DNA from: Hyphomonadaceae bacterium BRH_c29
Lineage (GTDB): Bacteria; Pseudomonadota; Alphaproteobacteria; Caulobacterales; Hyphomonadaceae
Assembly (NCBI GenBank): GCA_000961695.1
Contig: LADW01000069.1
Coordinates: 1-52,153, forward strand
Length of the DNA stretch: 52,153 nt
Reading direction: 5' to 3'
Part shown: piece by piece, positions 8,688 to 17,125 of the stretch
Layout: each line of letters opens with the position of its first letter
How positions within the stretch are numbered: the stretch's first letter is position 1
Notes under the pieces: model-generated
Seen by the model: the letters and a program-made list of their open reading frames with translations, nothing else
Databases searched by the model: none
What the model was told of the DNA's origin: nothing
Position numbers and translations under genes: made by a program

Positions 8688-8712
8688 AACGCTGGTCCAC
8701 GGTCGCATCATT

Positions 8713-8740
8713 ATTTCCCATAATGATGATTATGCGACTT
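8713..8740 (-). other. dif: dif-like XerC/XerD recombination site
   Basis: On the minus strand the 28 bp read as an 11-bp arm AAGTCGCATAA, a 6-bp centre TCATCA, and an 11-bp arm TTATGGGAAAT. Compared from memory with E. coli dif, the XerD-side arm matches at 9 of 11 positions and the XerC-side arm at 7 of 11, with the inner CGCATAA and TTATG blocks intact and 6-bp spacing. It lies in a 198-bp gap between convergent genes, a normal setting for the chromosome dimer resolution site. An extra inverted copy of the outer arm (GTCGCAT at 8702-8708) makes a larger dyad. It could instead be a terminator-type palindrome. The rest of 8688-8885 holds nothing else I can support. Confidence 0.6.
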
Positions 8741-8885
8741 GTGGATATAAATCACGCGGGTTCTCAATGGCTTAGCTGTATTGGCGGTTCATCGCATCGG
8801 CCAGTCTTGGCGCCGTAGGCCATGCATACACACGTCGCCTCCGCAGCCGCTTTGGCCCCACGCACTGTATGTATGTAAGCTTTTG

Positions 8886-9320
8886 TTAAGCTGCGCCTTT
8901 GGTCCGGGGCGTCTTCGCGGTCACCCCTTCCCCGCTTTTGGGTGGCATCGGCGGCCCGATAAGCGAGAACAGGATATGGTCCAGCATTGGCTTGCGAATG
9001 AAGGCGGCAAAGCCAGCCTCTATTGCCAGACGCTCAAGACCTGACGTCTCCCAGCCTGACACCATCGCGGCTGGCGTATTCACGCCCTCTCCCCTCAACG
9101 CCTTCAACAAGTCGACACCGGACATGCCGTCCATCTTGTAGTCGACAAGAAGGTAGTCGAACGAGGTTTTCATGGGCGAAGCCAGGAATTCGGCGCCGCC
9201 CGCAAAGCCCACCGCAACGTATCCACGCGCGGTGAGCAATACGGCCAGTGACCGCCTGACAGCTTCGCTGTCATCGATGATGGCGACGTTCTTAGGTCTG
9301 TAAAGCAAGGCGTTCGGCAT
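8886..9320 (-). CDS. Single-domain response regulator (receiver only)
   Basis: A receiver domain of about 144 aa without an output domain. IIDDSEAVR supplies the acidic pocket, LLVDYKMDGMSG the phospho-acceptor Asp, VSGW the Ser/Thr switch and IRKP the conserved Lys. The C-terminal tail (PKSGEGVTAKTPRTKG) is short and basic. I chose the ATG at 9320; a start 14 codons upstream at 9362 would add residues without receiver character, and neither has a clear ribosome binding site. It lies downstream of fixL-fixJ on the same strand, so it could act as a phosphate sink or adaptor for FixL, which is an inference. Confidence 0.78.
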   Translation of the reverse strand: MPNALLYRPKNVAIIDDSEAVRRSLAVLLTARGYVAVGFAGGAEFLASPMKTSFDYLLVDYKMDGMSGVDLLKALRGEGVNTPAAMVSGWETSGLERLAIEAGFAAFIRKPMLDHILFSLIGPPMPPKSGEGVTAKTPRTKGAA

Positions 9321-9385
9321 GGCCCACAGCAGCAAAATTATGGATGCTGCACTTTGGCGCACGTGCCGACAGGTGTCTTTAAGTA

Positions 9386-10018
9386 CTAGTCCCTAACTTC
9401 ACCATCGAATCCGATGCCGGCGGCAAAAGCGATCCGAAGGACGCCGGAAAGGCTGGTGGCACCCAGCTTCTCCATAAGATTTGCCCTGTGGATTTCGACG
9501 GTTCGCGGCGAAATATCGAGCGTGTCGGCGATAGACTTGTTGGTCAGGCCGTCCACCAGGCCGTCAAGAACTTCGCGCTCCCGCGGGGTGAGATGCTCGA
9601 TTTTGCCACGAGCCTCATCAAGCAGAAGATCACGCTGAGAACGCTCATCCATTCGCTTGAAAGCGCGCTCAAGAGCGCCCACAAGGGTTTGTTTCTCATA
9701 CGGTTTTTCGACAAAATCCACGGCGCCGGCTTTCATGGCCTTAACTGCCACGTTGACGTCGCCATGCCCCGTCAGCACTATGACCGGCATCGCAATACCG
9801 CGCGCGTTGAGCTGCTGCTGGACCTCCAGCCCATCCATCCGGGGCATCTGCACGTCCAGCAGGATGCAGCCAGCCGCGACGTCATCGACGGCCTCGAGAA
9901 AAGTAACGCCGTCCGAATAGGTCTTCACGGCAAATCCGGCATGGCGCAGCATGAAGCTCGCCGAATGGCGAACAGCGTCATCGTCGTCGACAAGGTGGAT
10001 CAGTTTCTGTTCACTCAT
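9386..10018 (-). CDS. fixJ: FixJ-like response regulator
   Basis: Two-domain regulator of about 210 aa: a receiver (LVDDDDAVR, phospho-Asp in LLDVQMPRMDG, LTGHGDV, EKPYEK) and a LuxR/FixJ-type helix-turn-helix (LTPREREVLDGLVDGLTNKSIADTLDISPRTVEIHRANLMEKL). It should be phosphorylated by the adjacent FixL and activate transcription under low oxygen. ATG at 10018 is preferred; a TTG at 10027 in the same frame overlaps the fixL stop and would couple the two genes. The neighbouring ccoNOQP operon is the expected direct or indirect target. Confidence 0.9.
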   Translation of the reverse strand: MSEQKLIHLVDDDDAVRHSASFMLRHAGFAVKTYSDGVTFLEAVDDVAAGCILLDVQMPRMDGLEVQQQLNARGIAMPVIVLTGHGDVNVAVKAMKAGAVDFVEKPYEKQTLVGALERAFKRMDERSQRDLLLDEARGKIEHLTPREREVLDGLVDGLTNKSIADTLDISPRTVEIHRANLMEKLGATSLSGVLRIAFAAGIGFDGEVRD

Positions 10019-10023
10019 ACTAT

Positions 10024-11166
10024 TCAACTAGCCGCATCGCGCCTCAGTGTGAACCGAAAACAAGTCCCCCCATCTGCGGATGGAATCGCTTCGATCTTGC
10101 CGCCATGTGCTTCGACAATTGTCTGGCAGATTGAAAGGCCAAGACCCATCCCTTGCGATTTCGAAGTCATGAACGGCTTGAAGAGCGTCTGACGGACCTC
10201 TTCGGACATCCCCGGCCCGTTATCGCAGACTTCCACGGTAATGAAATCGTCGGGCCCGCGCGAGGCTCCAAGAAATATCTGCGGCGCAGCCACGCCATGC
10301 AGCGCTTCCGCAGCATTTCGAAGCAGATTGATGATGACTTGCTGCACCTGAATCGGGTCCGCCATCACCGCGCCAATATCCGAAACAATCTGCTTGTCGA
10401 TGGGAATGTCGGCCAGGTCGCCGGAGATTCGCGCAAGCGCGATTGAATCAGTAAGCAGTGGCGTCAGCGGAACGGAACGCGCATCGATCTCTCCACGCGA
10501 GACATAACCACGCAGCTTGCGCACGATTTCTCCCGCACGAACCGCCTGGCGCGAGGCTTCGTCCAGCGCTTCATGCAGTATTTCGTGCGCGTCTTCCGAA
10601 TCGGAATCCAGCAGATCCCGGCCTGCCTCCAGATAGTTGGCGACCGCTGTCAGTGGCTGGTTCAGCTCATGCGCCAGAGCCGATGCCATGGTGCCGACGG
10701 CGCTCATGCGTGAGAAATGGACCAGTTCGGCCTGCATCTCCTGCATACGCAATTCATTGCGCCGCTGTTCGGACAGATCCCTGACGAAAGCGGTAAAAAG
10801 AAAGCTGTCGCCGACCCGGGCCTCACCGATTTTGAGGTCCACAGGGAACATCGTACCATCTGAGCGTTTAGCCGAAACGACCCTTCCGACACCAATGATG
10901 TGGCGCTTCCCCGTTTTCAGGTAGGCGCCGATATAGTTCTGGTGATTGGACTGGTCATGTCCGCCCATCAGCTGGCTAACATCCTGGCCGATGACGTCCT
11001 CAGCCTTGTATCCAAAAAGTTTTTCGGCTGCGCTGGAAAAAGCCAATATCTGGCCTTTCTCATTGATCACGATCATGCCGTCCGGCACCGAGGCCAGAAT
11101 TGACCTCAGATGTAGCTGGAGCGCCTCCAGATCCGTTGAGACGGCGTCAGCGGTTAGGTCGGTCAA
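10024..11166 (-). CDS. fixL: FixL-like oxygen-sensing histidine kinase
   Basis: Soluble 380-aa sensor kinase without membrane segments. One PAS domain (about 20-135) carries the haem-binding features of FixL: the proximal His at position 75 (SNHQNYIGAYLKTGK) and the Arg of IIGVGR (Arg95), matching His200 and Arg220 of Bradyrhizobium FixL from memory. The kinase core has the phospho-acceptor His166 in ALAHELNQPL, the N box NLLRNAAEAL, DNGPGM and GMGLGLSIC. Oxygen release from haem should activate autophosphorylation and transfer to FixJ. Its stop overlaps the possible TTG start of fixJ. Confidence 0.92.
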   Translation of the reverse strand: MTDLTADAVSTDLEALQLHLRSILASVPDGMIVINEKGQILAFSSAAEKLFGYKAEDVIGQDVSQLMGGHDQSNHQNYIGAYLKTGKRHIIGVGRVVSAKRSDGTMFPVDLKIGEARVGDSFLFTAFVRDLSEQRRNELRMQEMQAELVHFSRMSAVGTMASALAHELNQPLTAVANYLEAGRDLLDSDSEDAHEILHEALDEASRQAVRAGEIVRKLRGYVSRGEIDARSVPLTPLLTDSIALARISGDLADIPIDKQIVSDIGAVMADPIQVQQVIINLLRNAAEALHGVAAPQIFLGASRGPDDFITVEVCDNGPGMSEEVRQTLFKPFMTSKSQGMGLGLSICQTIVEAHGGKIEAIPSADGGTCFRFTLRRDAAS

Positions 11167-11205
11167 GGCTTGCGGCTCCTGTTGGTTGTCGGAGACCGTG
11201 GCAGA

Positions 11206-11484
11206 TTATCGACGAACAGCAAACGCGGCGCGGCGGGCAGGCTCGCGCGATGCCGTCAGGGCCATCATGCCGCTTGCCACAATCATCGCGGCGCCGATTG
11301 CGGCGACTGGACAGCCCCAGCAATGGCCAGCAAAGGTCAGCAAGGAATCACCGTGTGCTTCCGTCGCCGAACCGCAGCGGAATGCGAGATAGTCCTGCAG
11401 CGTCATTGGAGTGTTCGTGTGCCGCCAGATCTTCAGCAGCCCTATGCCCAGAAGACCGGTTCCCGCCGTAAGCCATTTTGTCAT
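11206..11484 (-). CDS. Small membrane protein with GHCWGCP motif, unknown function
   Basis: A 92-aa protein with two hydrophobic segments (about 7-17 and 55-75), separated by a loop with one Cys (LAFRCGS). The motif FAGHCWGCP holds a His and a CxxC pair at the edge of the second segment, suggesting a metal, haem or redox role. I do not recognise the family. The ATG at 11484 is chosen because AAGGA lies about 8 nt upstream; an earlier in-frame ATG adds only MEHPRRIKL. It lies between fixL and ccoN and is divergent from ccoN, so a role in respiration or oxygen response is plausible but inferred. Confidence 0.65.
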   Translation of the reverse strand: MTKWLTAGTGLLGIGLLKIWRHTNTPMTLQDYLAFRCGSATEAHGDSLLTFAGHCWGCPVAAIGAAMIVASGMMALTASREPARRAAFAVRR

Positions 11485-11634
11485 CAGTTTGATCCTTCTT
11501 GGATGTTCCAATAGCTTTACCGAACTAATGCGGATGCGACAGCGAAGCCCATCCGTAGTTTACCGTATACCGGTTCGAAGTCGACACCGGCAATTAGGCG
11601 CCAGAATTCCAACGACTCGCAGGGGGTCTTAGAC

Positions 11635-13305
11635 GTGACTACGTTACTATCAAGACGGTCGTCGGCATTTGCCAGCATTGGCAGTGTCGCGGCCTTTACA
11701 AGCATCTTCGCCATATTGGCCTTGCTGATCGCAAGCCATGCAGCGGATCCGCTCATGGGGGTCCATGCATGGATGTTCCTGGGCCTTGTTGTCGTTGGCC
11801 TTTTGGCTCTTGCTCTCTGGGCAGGCAGCCTGAATGGCCGCGACCCATTCGACCAGACGGTCTATGAAGACACGATCGTCAAATTCGGTGTTGCAATCTC
11901 CATGTTCTGGGGCATCGCCGGTTTCCTGGTTGGGCTGATCATCGCCCTCCAGCTCGCCTTCCCCAACATCTTCTACTTCGAACAACTTGGCTGGACGAAC
12001 TTCGGACGCCTTCGCCCGCTGCACACGTCAGCGGTCATTTTCGCGTTCGGCGGCAACGTTCTGATCGCGACGAGCTTCTATGTTGTTCAGCGCACCTGCC
12101 GCACCCGCCTCGCTGGCGGCATGTGGCCGTGGTTCGTTTTCTGGGGCTACAACCTCTTCATCGCCATCGCCGGAACCGGCTATCTGATGGGGGTCACCCA
12201 GTCGAAGGAATACGCAGAACCGGAATGGTATGCTGATCTCTGGCTGACGATTGTCTGGGTCGCCTATCTTCTGGTCTTCCTGGGTACGATCTGGAAGCGG
12301 AAAGAACCCCACATCTATGTGGCCAACTGGTTCTATCTGTCTTTCATCGTGACGATCGCCATGCTGCACATCGTCAACAACCTGACGCTTCCCGTCTCGC
12401 TGACCGGCTCCAAGAGCTACCAGCTGTTCGGCGGCGTTCAGGATGCACTGACGCAATGGTGGTACGGCCACAATGCTGTGGGTTTCTTCCTGACCACCGG
12501 CTTCCTGGCCATCATGTACTACTTCATTCCGAAACGCGTGAACCGGCCGGTTTATTCTTACCGCCTGTCGATTGTGCACTTCTGGTCGCTGATCTTCATC
12601 TACATCTGGGCTGGTCCTCACCACCTACACTACACGGCTCTGCCGCAATGGGCTCAAACGCTCGGCATGACCTTCTCTGTGATGCTGTGGATGCCCAGCT
12701 GGGGCGGCATGATCAACGGTGTGATGACGCTGTCGGGTGCTTGGGACCGTCTTCGGACTGACCCGGTCGTCCGGATGATGGTCGTCGCGCTTGCGTTCTA
12801 CGGCATGTCGACCTTCGAAGGCCCATTGATGAGCGTTCGCGCCGTCAACGCTCTGTCGCACTACACCGAATGGGGCATCGCCCACGTTCACTCTGGTTCG
12901 ATGGGTTGGGTCGGCTTCATCTCCTTTGGTGCGCTCTACTGCGCCACCCAATGGCTCTGGAAGCGTCCATCACTCTACTCGCTGAAACTGGTGGAGTGGC
13001 ACTTCTGGCTCGCGACCATCGGCATCCTTTTCTACATCGTTGCGATGTACTTTGCCGGTATCCTCGAAGGCCTCATGTGGCGCGCTTACAATGAGTACGG
13101 TTTCCTTGAGTACAGCTTCGTTGAAACCGTCGAAGCCAAGCATATCAGCTACATGATCCGCGCACTCGGCGGCAGCCTCTACCTCACGGGCGCACTGATC
13201 ATGGCCTACAACCTTGTCCGCACGGCTCTCGGCCACGGCGCTGCTGCTGAGGGCGCGCGCCCGGCTAACGCACCTGCCGCCGCGACGCTTCAGCCCGCTG
13301 AATAG
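11635..13305 (+). CDS. ccoN: cbb3-type cytochrome oxidase subunit I
   Basis: Catalytic subunit of the high-affinity haem-copper oxidase, 556 aa with about 12 membrane segments. Haem and copper ligands lie in recognisable blocks: [15 protein letters not shown] (low-spin haem), [11 protein letters not shown] and [12 protein letters not shown] (CuB region), and [11 protein letters not shown] (haem ligands). The start is GTG at 11635, preceded by AGGGGG. It begins the ccoNOQP-GHIS run. The 150-bp divergent region upstream (11485-11634) should hold its promoter, but I found no convincing FNR/FixK dyad there. Confidence 0.97.
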   Translation: MTTLLSRRSSAFASIGSVAAFTSIFAILALLIASHAADPLMGVHAWMFLGLVVVGLLALALWAGSLNGRDPFDQTVYEDTIVKFGVAISMFWGIAGFLVGLIIALQLAFPNIFYFEQLGWTNFGRLRPLHTSAVIFAFGGNVLIATSFYVVQRTCRTRLAGGMWPWFVFWGYNLFIAIAGTGYLMGVTQSKEYAEPEWYADLWLTIVWVAYLLVFLGTIWKRKEPHIYVANWFYLSFIVTIAMLHIVNNLTLPVSLTGSKSYQLFGGVQDALTQWWYGHNAVGFFLTTGFLAIMYYFIPKRVNRPVYSYRLSIVHFWSLIFIYIWAGPHHLHYTALPQWAQTLGMTFSVMLWMPSWGGMINGVMTLSGAWDRLRTDPVVRMMVVALAFYGMSTFEGPLMSVRAVNALSHYTEWGIAHVHSGSMGWVGFISFGALYCATQWLWKRPSLYSLKLVEWHFWLATIGILFYIVAMYFAGILEGLMWRAYNEYGFLEYSFVETVEAKHISYMIRALGGSLYLTGALIMAYNLVRTALGHGAAAEGARPANAPAAATLQPAE

Positions 13306-13317
13306 GAGACTGATCTC

Positions 13318-14085
13318 ATGAGCTTGATAAAAAAGCACGAAACGCTTGAGCGTCACTCTCTGGCACTCACGTTGGGCATCCTGGTCGTCGTCGCCATCGG
13401 CGGGATCGTGGAAATCGCACCGCTCTTCTATCTCGAGAACACGATCGAGAAAGTTGAAGGGATGCGTCCGTACACGCCGCTCGAACTCGCCGGCCGCAAC
13501 GTCTACATCCGTGAGGGCTGCTATGTCTGCCACTCGCAGATGGTTCGTCCGCTGCGTGACGAGGTCGAGCGCTACGGACACTACTCTCTGGCTGCTGAGA
13601 GCATGTACGATCACCCGTTCCAATGGGGTTCGAAGCGGACGGGGCCAGACCTCGCCCGCGTCGGCGGCAAGTATTCGGACACATGGCATGTGGATCACCT
13701 GAAGAAACCGCAATCCATGGTTCCGGAGTCTGTGATGCCTCCGTATGCCTTCCTGGCGGATAATACTCTTCACTACGAAACGATCGGCGATCACCTCAAA
13801 GCCCTTCGTTTCGAGGGTGTCCCGTATACCGACGACATGATCGAGAGCGCAGCTGCCGACCTCCTCGCCCAGGCCGACCCAAATTCGGACTACGATGCGC
13901 AGGACGCACTCGTGGCCCGCTATGGAGACGCTTCGGGTCGTGAGGGCACGGTCCGGATTGCCGACTACGATGGCAACCCGGAAAAGGTGACCGAACTCGA
14001 TGCTCTCGTCGCTTATCTCCAGATGGTCGGAACACTGGTGGACTTCTCCACCTATGAAGCCGACGACCTGGACAACCGTAGATAA
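13318..14085 (+). CDS. ccoO: cbb3 oxidase monohaem cytochrome c subunit
   Basis: Membrane-anchored monohaem cytochrome c that passes electrons to CcoN, 255 aa. One N-terminal membrane helix (about 16-38) is followed by the haem motif CYVCH at 68-72 and the distal Met region in [11 protein letters not shown]. The block [21 protein letters not shown] is typical of CcoO. It starts 12 bp after ccoN with a GGAGA ribosome binding site. Confidence 0.97.
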   Translation: MSLIKKHETLERHSLALTLGILVVVAIGGIVEIAPLFYLENTIEKVEGMRPYTPLELAGRNVYIREGCYVCHSQMVRPLRDEVERYGHYSLAAESMYDHPFQWGSKRTGPDLARVGGKYSDTWHVDHLKKPQSMVPESVMPPYAFLADNTLHYETIGDHLKALRFEGVPYTDDMIESAAADLLAQADPNSDYDAQDALVARYGDASGREGTVRIADYDGNPEKVTELDALVAYLQMVGTLVDFSTYEADDLDNRR

Positions 14086-14096
14086 GGGGCAGGGAG

Positions 14097-14258
14097 ATGT
14101 ACGAGACACTTTCCAAATTCGCTCAGACCTGGGGCCTGGGCCTATTCGTCCTGATGTTCGTTGTCGCGGTGGTGTACGCGCTATGGCCTTCGAACAAGAG
14201 CAAATTCCAAGCAGCGGCTTATGTGCCGCTCGATGAAGGGGAACCTGGAGATGAGTGA
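14097..14258 (+). CDS. ccoQ: cbb3 oxidase small subunit CcoQ
   Basis: A 53-residue single-span membrane protein (MYETLSKFAQTWGLGLFVLM at the N-terminus), with one helix at about 12-30 followed by the charged motif WPSNKSKFQAAA. This is the standard form and position of CcoQ, which stabilises the oxidase. AGGGAG precedes the ATG. The stop lies inside the start of ccoP (8-nt overlap), implying translational coupling. Confidence 0.93.
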   Translation: MYETLSKFAQTWGLGLFVLMFVVAVVYALWPSNKSKFQAAAYVPLDEGEPGDE

Positions 14259-15138
14259 GACCGACAAGGAAGTTGATGTCCTGTCCGGTGTGGAAACAAC
14301 CGGCCACGTCTGGGACGGCATCAAGGAATTGAATAATCCCCTGCCCCGCTGGTGGCTGTATATTTGGTACGGCACGATCTTCTGGGCGATCCTCTACATG
14401 ATCGCCATGCCAGCCTGGCCGTCGCTACCAGGCATGGGAGGTCGCAACACACCGGGGGTCCTCGGAATGTCCGACCGCTCTGCCGTGGCTGAAAGCGTGG
14501 CAACGCTACACGCTGAACGCAGTGCGGCGTCTTCCCAACTGCTGAACGCTTCGCTGCTGGACATCCAGAACAATCTCGACCTTCAGCAGTTTGCCATGGC
14601 CATGGGCGAGAGTGCCTTCGGCGACAACTGTGCCACCTGTCACGGTGCTGGTGGTCGCGGAGCAAAGGGCTATCCCATGTTGGCAGACGATGTCTGGCTT
14701 TGGGATGGCACGCTGGACGGTATCGAGCTGACACTGCTTCACGGAATCCGGAATGAAGAAGATCCGGACACTCGCTTTTCGGCGATGCCCGCCTTTGGTC
14801 GCGACGGCCTGCTGACTTCGGCTCAGATCGATGATCTGGTCCAGTATGTACTCAGCCTTAGCGGTCAAGCGACGGATCCAGCAGCAGCAGCCCGCGCTGA
14901 CGACCTGTTCCTGACCAACTGCGCAAGCTGTCACGGCATGGACGCAACAGGCTCGCGGGATGTCGGTGCACCGAACCTCACAGATGCCGATTGGCTCTAT
15001 GGTTCGGCTCCGGAAGATATCCGTATGACCATCACGAATGCTCGCAACTCCCAGATGCCTGCATGGCAGGGCCGTCTTGACGACGCCACCATCAAAGCTC
15101 TGGCTGTCTACGTGCACTCGCTTGGTGGCGGCGAATAA
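14251..15138 (+). CDS. ccoP: cbb3 oxidase dihaem cytochrome c subunit
   Basis: Dihaem cytochrome c of 295 aa. The N-terminal CcoP signature (TTGHVWDGIKELNNPLPRWW) precedes one membrane helix (about 35-55). Haem motifs are CATCH at 127-131 and CASCH at 224-228. I place the start at ATG 14251, inside the ccoQ 3' end, because CTGGAG precedes it and family N-termini begin with this acidic stretch. An upstream in-frame extension to 14161 would only be ccoQ read in another frame. Confidence 0.95.
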   Translation: MSETDKEVDVLSGVETTGHVWDGIKELNNPLPRWWLYIWYGTIFWAILYMIAMPAWPSLPGMGGRNTPGVLGMSDRSAVAESVATLHAERSAASSQLLNASLLDIQNNLDLQQFAMAMGESAFGDNCATCHGAGGRGAKGYPMLADDVWLWDGTLDGIELTLLHGIRNEEDPDTRFSAMPAFGRDGLLTSAQIDDLVQYVLSLSGQATDPAAAARADDLFLTNCASCHGMDATGSRDVGAPNLTDADWLYGSAPEDIRMTITNARNSQMPAWQGRLDDATIKALAVYVHSLGGGE

Positions 15139-15167
15139 ACCGACGTCTGCAATCAGGTGCCCAGGAA

Positions 15168-16613
15168 ATGACAACTATCATCGATCACACTAAGGCAAAT
15201 CCGCCGCCGCCTTCTCTGTATGAAGGCCGGAAGCAGATCTATCCGAAACTGGCCCACGGCAAGTTCCGGATGGTGAAGTGGATCGTGATGGCCGTCACCC
15301 TGGGCATCTACTACGTGCTGCCCTGGATCCGTTGGCCGCGTGGCGAAGGCATTCCCGACCAGGCCGTGCTGGCGGATTTCGAAGGCGAGAAATTCTATTT
15401 CTTCTGGTTCGAGATCTGGCCTCAGGAGCTCTACTATCTGGCCGGCCTCCTCATCATGGCGACCTTGGGCCTTTTCCTTGTAACGTCTCTGTTTGGACGC
15501 GCATGGTGCGGCTACACCTGCCCCCAAACTGTGTGGACTGACCTCTACATCTGGGTGGAACGCGCCTTCGAAGGCGACCGTGCAGCACGGATGCGTCTCG
15601 ACGCAGCGCCCTGGTCCTTCAACAAGGCCTGGAGGAAGTTCGGCAAGCACCTGATCTGGCTCGTTATCGCGTTCTGGACAGGCGGCGCTTTCATTCTTTA
15701 CTGGCACGACGCTCCGACCGTCGCGAAAGGCTGGTTCACGGGCGAAGCCCCACTGACGGCTTACTTCTTTGCGGGTATTCTGACATTCACCACATATTTC
15801 CTCGCAGGCTGGATGCGGGAACAGGTCTGCACCTATATGTGCCCCTGGCCGCGTATTCAGGGCGCTCTGACGGATGAAAATGCGCTCAACGTCACATACC
15901 GCTTTGACCGCGGCGAACCGCGCGCACCACACCGCAAAGGCGAAAGCTGGGAAGGCCGCGGCGACTGCATCGACTGCAAGCAGTGCGTTCAGGTTTGCCC
16001 GATGGGGATCGACATTCGGGATGGCGCGCAGCTGGAATGCATTCACTGCGCTCTTTGTATCGATGCCTGCGACGACATAATGAAAAAGGTCGGTCGCCCG
16101 ATAGGCCTGATCGCCTACGACACGGACAACGCAGTGGCGGCACGGGTCGCCGGCAAAAAGCCAGTCTACAAGGTCCTGCGTCCACGCACGCTGCTGTATG
16201 CAACACTGATGATCATTATCGGCGCGATGGTTGGATTTGGTTACTTCAACAAATCCTCCTTCGAAGTAAACGTGCTCAAGGACCGCTCGCCCCCCTTCAT
16301 CCGCCTGTCGGATGGAGACATCCGCAACGGATACACGCTGAAACTCGTCAACAAGTCATCGACGGCTCGGAATGTGGCCATTGAAATCCAAGGCCTGGAT
16401 GGCTCAGAGCTGCAGATGATCGGACTTGAGACGGAAGAGAATGGCGAGGTCGAACTGAACATGGGAGCCCACCGTGTTGACCGGTTCCGGATGCTGATCA
16501 CCCGTCACACTGAGGACACCGCGCCCCGCGCCAATTTTACGGTTATTGTCCGGGATACCGAGACCGGTGAAGTGGAAGACAGTTCCGCTGTCTTCGTCCA
16601 AGGAGGAAACTGA
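15168..16613 (+). CDS. ccoG: cbb3 oxidase assembly protein CcoG (FixG family)
   Basis: Membrane iron-sulfur protein of 481 aa that reduces copper during cbb3 oxidase maturation in studied bacteria. It has about five membrane segments. Cys-rich blocks are GRAWCGYTCPQTVWTD, EQVCTYMCPWPRIQG, and two ferredoxin-type 4Fe-4S motifs, CIDCKQCVQVCP and CIHCALCIDACD. A periplasmic Ig-like C-terminal domain follows the last helix (NKSSFEVNVLKDRSP onwards). It sits 29 bp after ccoP and its stop overlaps the ccoH start by one base. Confidence 0.95.
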   Translation: MTTIIDHTKANPPPPSLYEGRKQIYPKLAHGKFRMVKWIVMAVTLGIYYVLPWIRWPRGEGIPDQAVLADFEGEKFYFFWFEIWPQELYYLAGLLIMATLGLFLVTSLFGRAWCGYTCPQTVWTDLYIWVERAFEGDRAARMRLDAAPWSFNKAWRKFGKHLIWLVIAFWTGGAFILYWHDAPTVAKGWFTGEAPLTAYFFAGILTFTTYFLAGWMREQVCTYMCPWPRIQGALTDENALNVTYRFDRGEPRAPHRKGESWEGRGDCIDCKQCVQVCPMGIDIRDGAQLECIHCALCIDACDDIMKKVGRPIGLIAYDTDNAVAARVAGKKPVYKVLRPRTLLYATLMIIIGAMVGFGYFNKSSFEVNVLKDRSPPFIRLSDGDIRNGYTLKLVNKSSTARNVAIEIQGLDGSELQMIGLETEENGEVELNMGAHRVDRFRMLITRHTEDTAPRANFTVIVRDTETGEVEDSSAVFVQGGN

Positions 16614-17125
16614 TGACGGCTTTAGACACAAGTCCCAAAGCGTTCCGGCTGACCGGATGGCATGTCCTGCTGATGATGTGCATCTTTTTCGGCTTCATGT
16701 TCATCGTGAACGGCATCTTCCTCTGGGCCGCCCTCAGTTCCTTCCCAGGTGAGGATCAGCAAAAGTCCTACCTGCAGGGCATTCATTACAATGACACGAT
16801 CAACGCCCGGCGTGTTCAGGAAGAACAAGGGTGGGCGGCCCAGATCGGGCTGACACCAACAGACTCCGGTGACCGGCTGGTGGTACGCCTTCTGGATCGC
16901 AATGGCAGTCCGCTGGCCGTTGAGAACATTGAGGCACAGGTGCGCCGCACCGTGACCGGCGCCGCAGATGTTCCGGTTGAGCTGCAGCGCAGCACCGGCA
17001 GCGACTATTTTGCGGACATCAGCTTGCTCGGAAAAGGCGTTTGGGAAGTGCGCGTGCACGCAAGTGTCCCCTATGATACCGATCAGGCCCAATTTTTCGC
17101 GAGCAAGAAACTTATCATTCCATGA
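16613..17125 (+). CDS. ccoH: cbb3 oxidase assembly protein CcoH (FixH family)
   Basis: A 170-aa protein with one N-terminal membrane helix (LTGWHVLLMMCIFFGFMFIV) and a periplasmic FixH-type beta domain containing QGIHYNDTINA and ending near AQFFASKKLIIP. FixH/CcoH proteins are needed for stable assembly of the oxidase. The start ATG overlaps the ccoG stop (TGATG) and the stop overlaps the ccoI start (ATGA), so ccoGHI are translationally coupled. Confidence 0.93.
   Translation: MTALDTSPKAFRLTGWHVLLMMCIFFGFMFIVNGIFLWAALSSFPGEDQQKSYLQGIHYNDTINARRVQEEQGWAAQIGLTPTDSGDRLVVRLLDRNGSPLAVENIEAQVRRTVTGAADVPVELQRSTGSDYFADISLLGKGVWEVRVHASVPYDTDQAQFFASKKLIIP

Noticed and set aside
8876..8895. AGCTT...AAGCT hairpin at the end of the receiver gene
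   Set aside because: Only five pairs, overlaps the stop codon and has no T-run, so it was not called a terminator.
8781..9044. 87-codon open frame in and beyond the dif-like gap
   Set aside because: No ribosome binding site or family features, and it runs antisense into the receiver gene.
11485..11634. FNR/FixK box (TTGAT-N4-ATCAA) before ccoN
   Set aside because: TTGAT occurs near 11489 but the second half site does not fit. No acceptable dyad was found by eye.
14161..14250. Longer N-terminus for ccoP
   Set aside because: This segment is ccoQ in another frame; the ribosome binding site and family N-terminus support ATG 14251.
12970..14307. 445-codon open frame antisense to ccoN/ccoO
   Set aside because: Runs across two clear oxidase genes on the other strand and shows no family motif.
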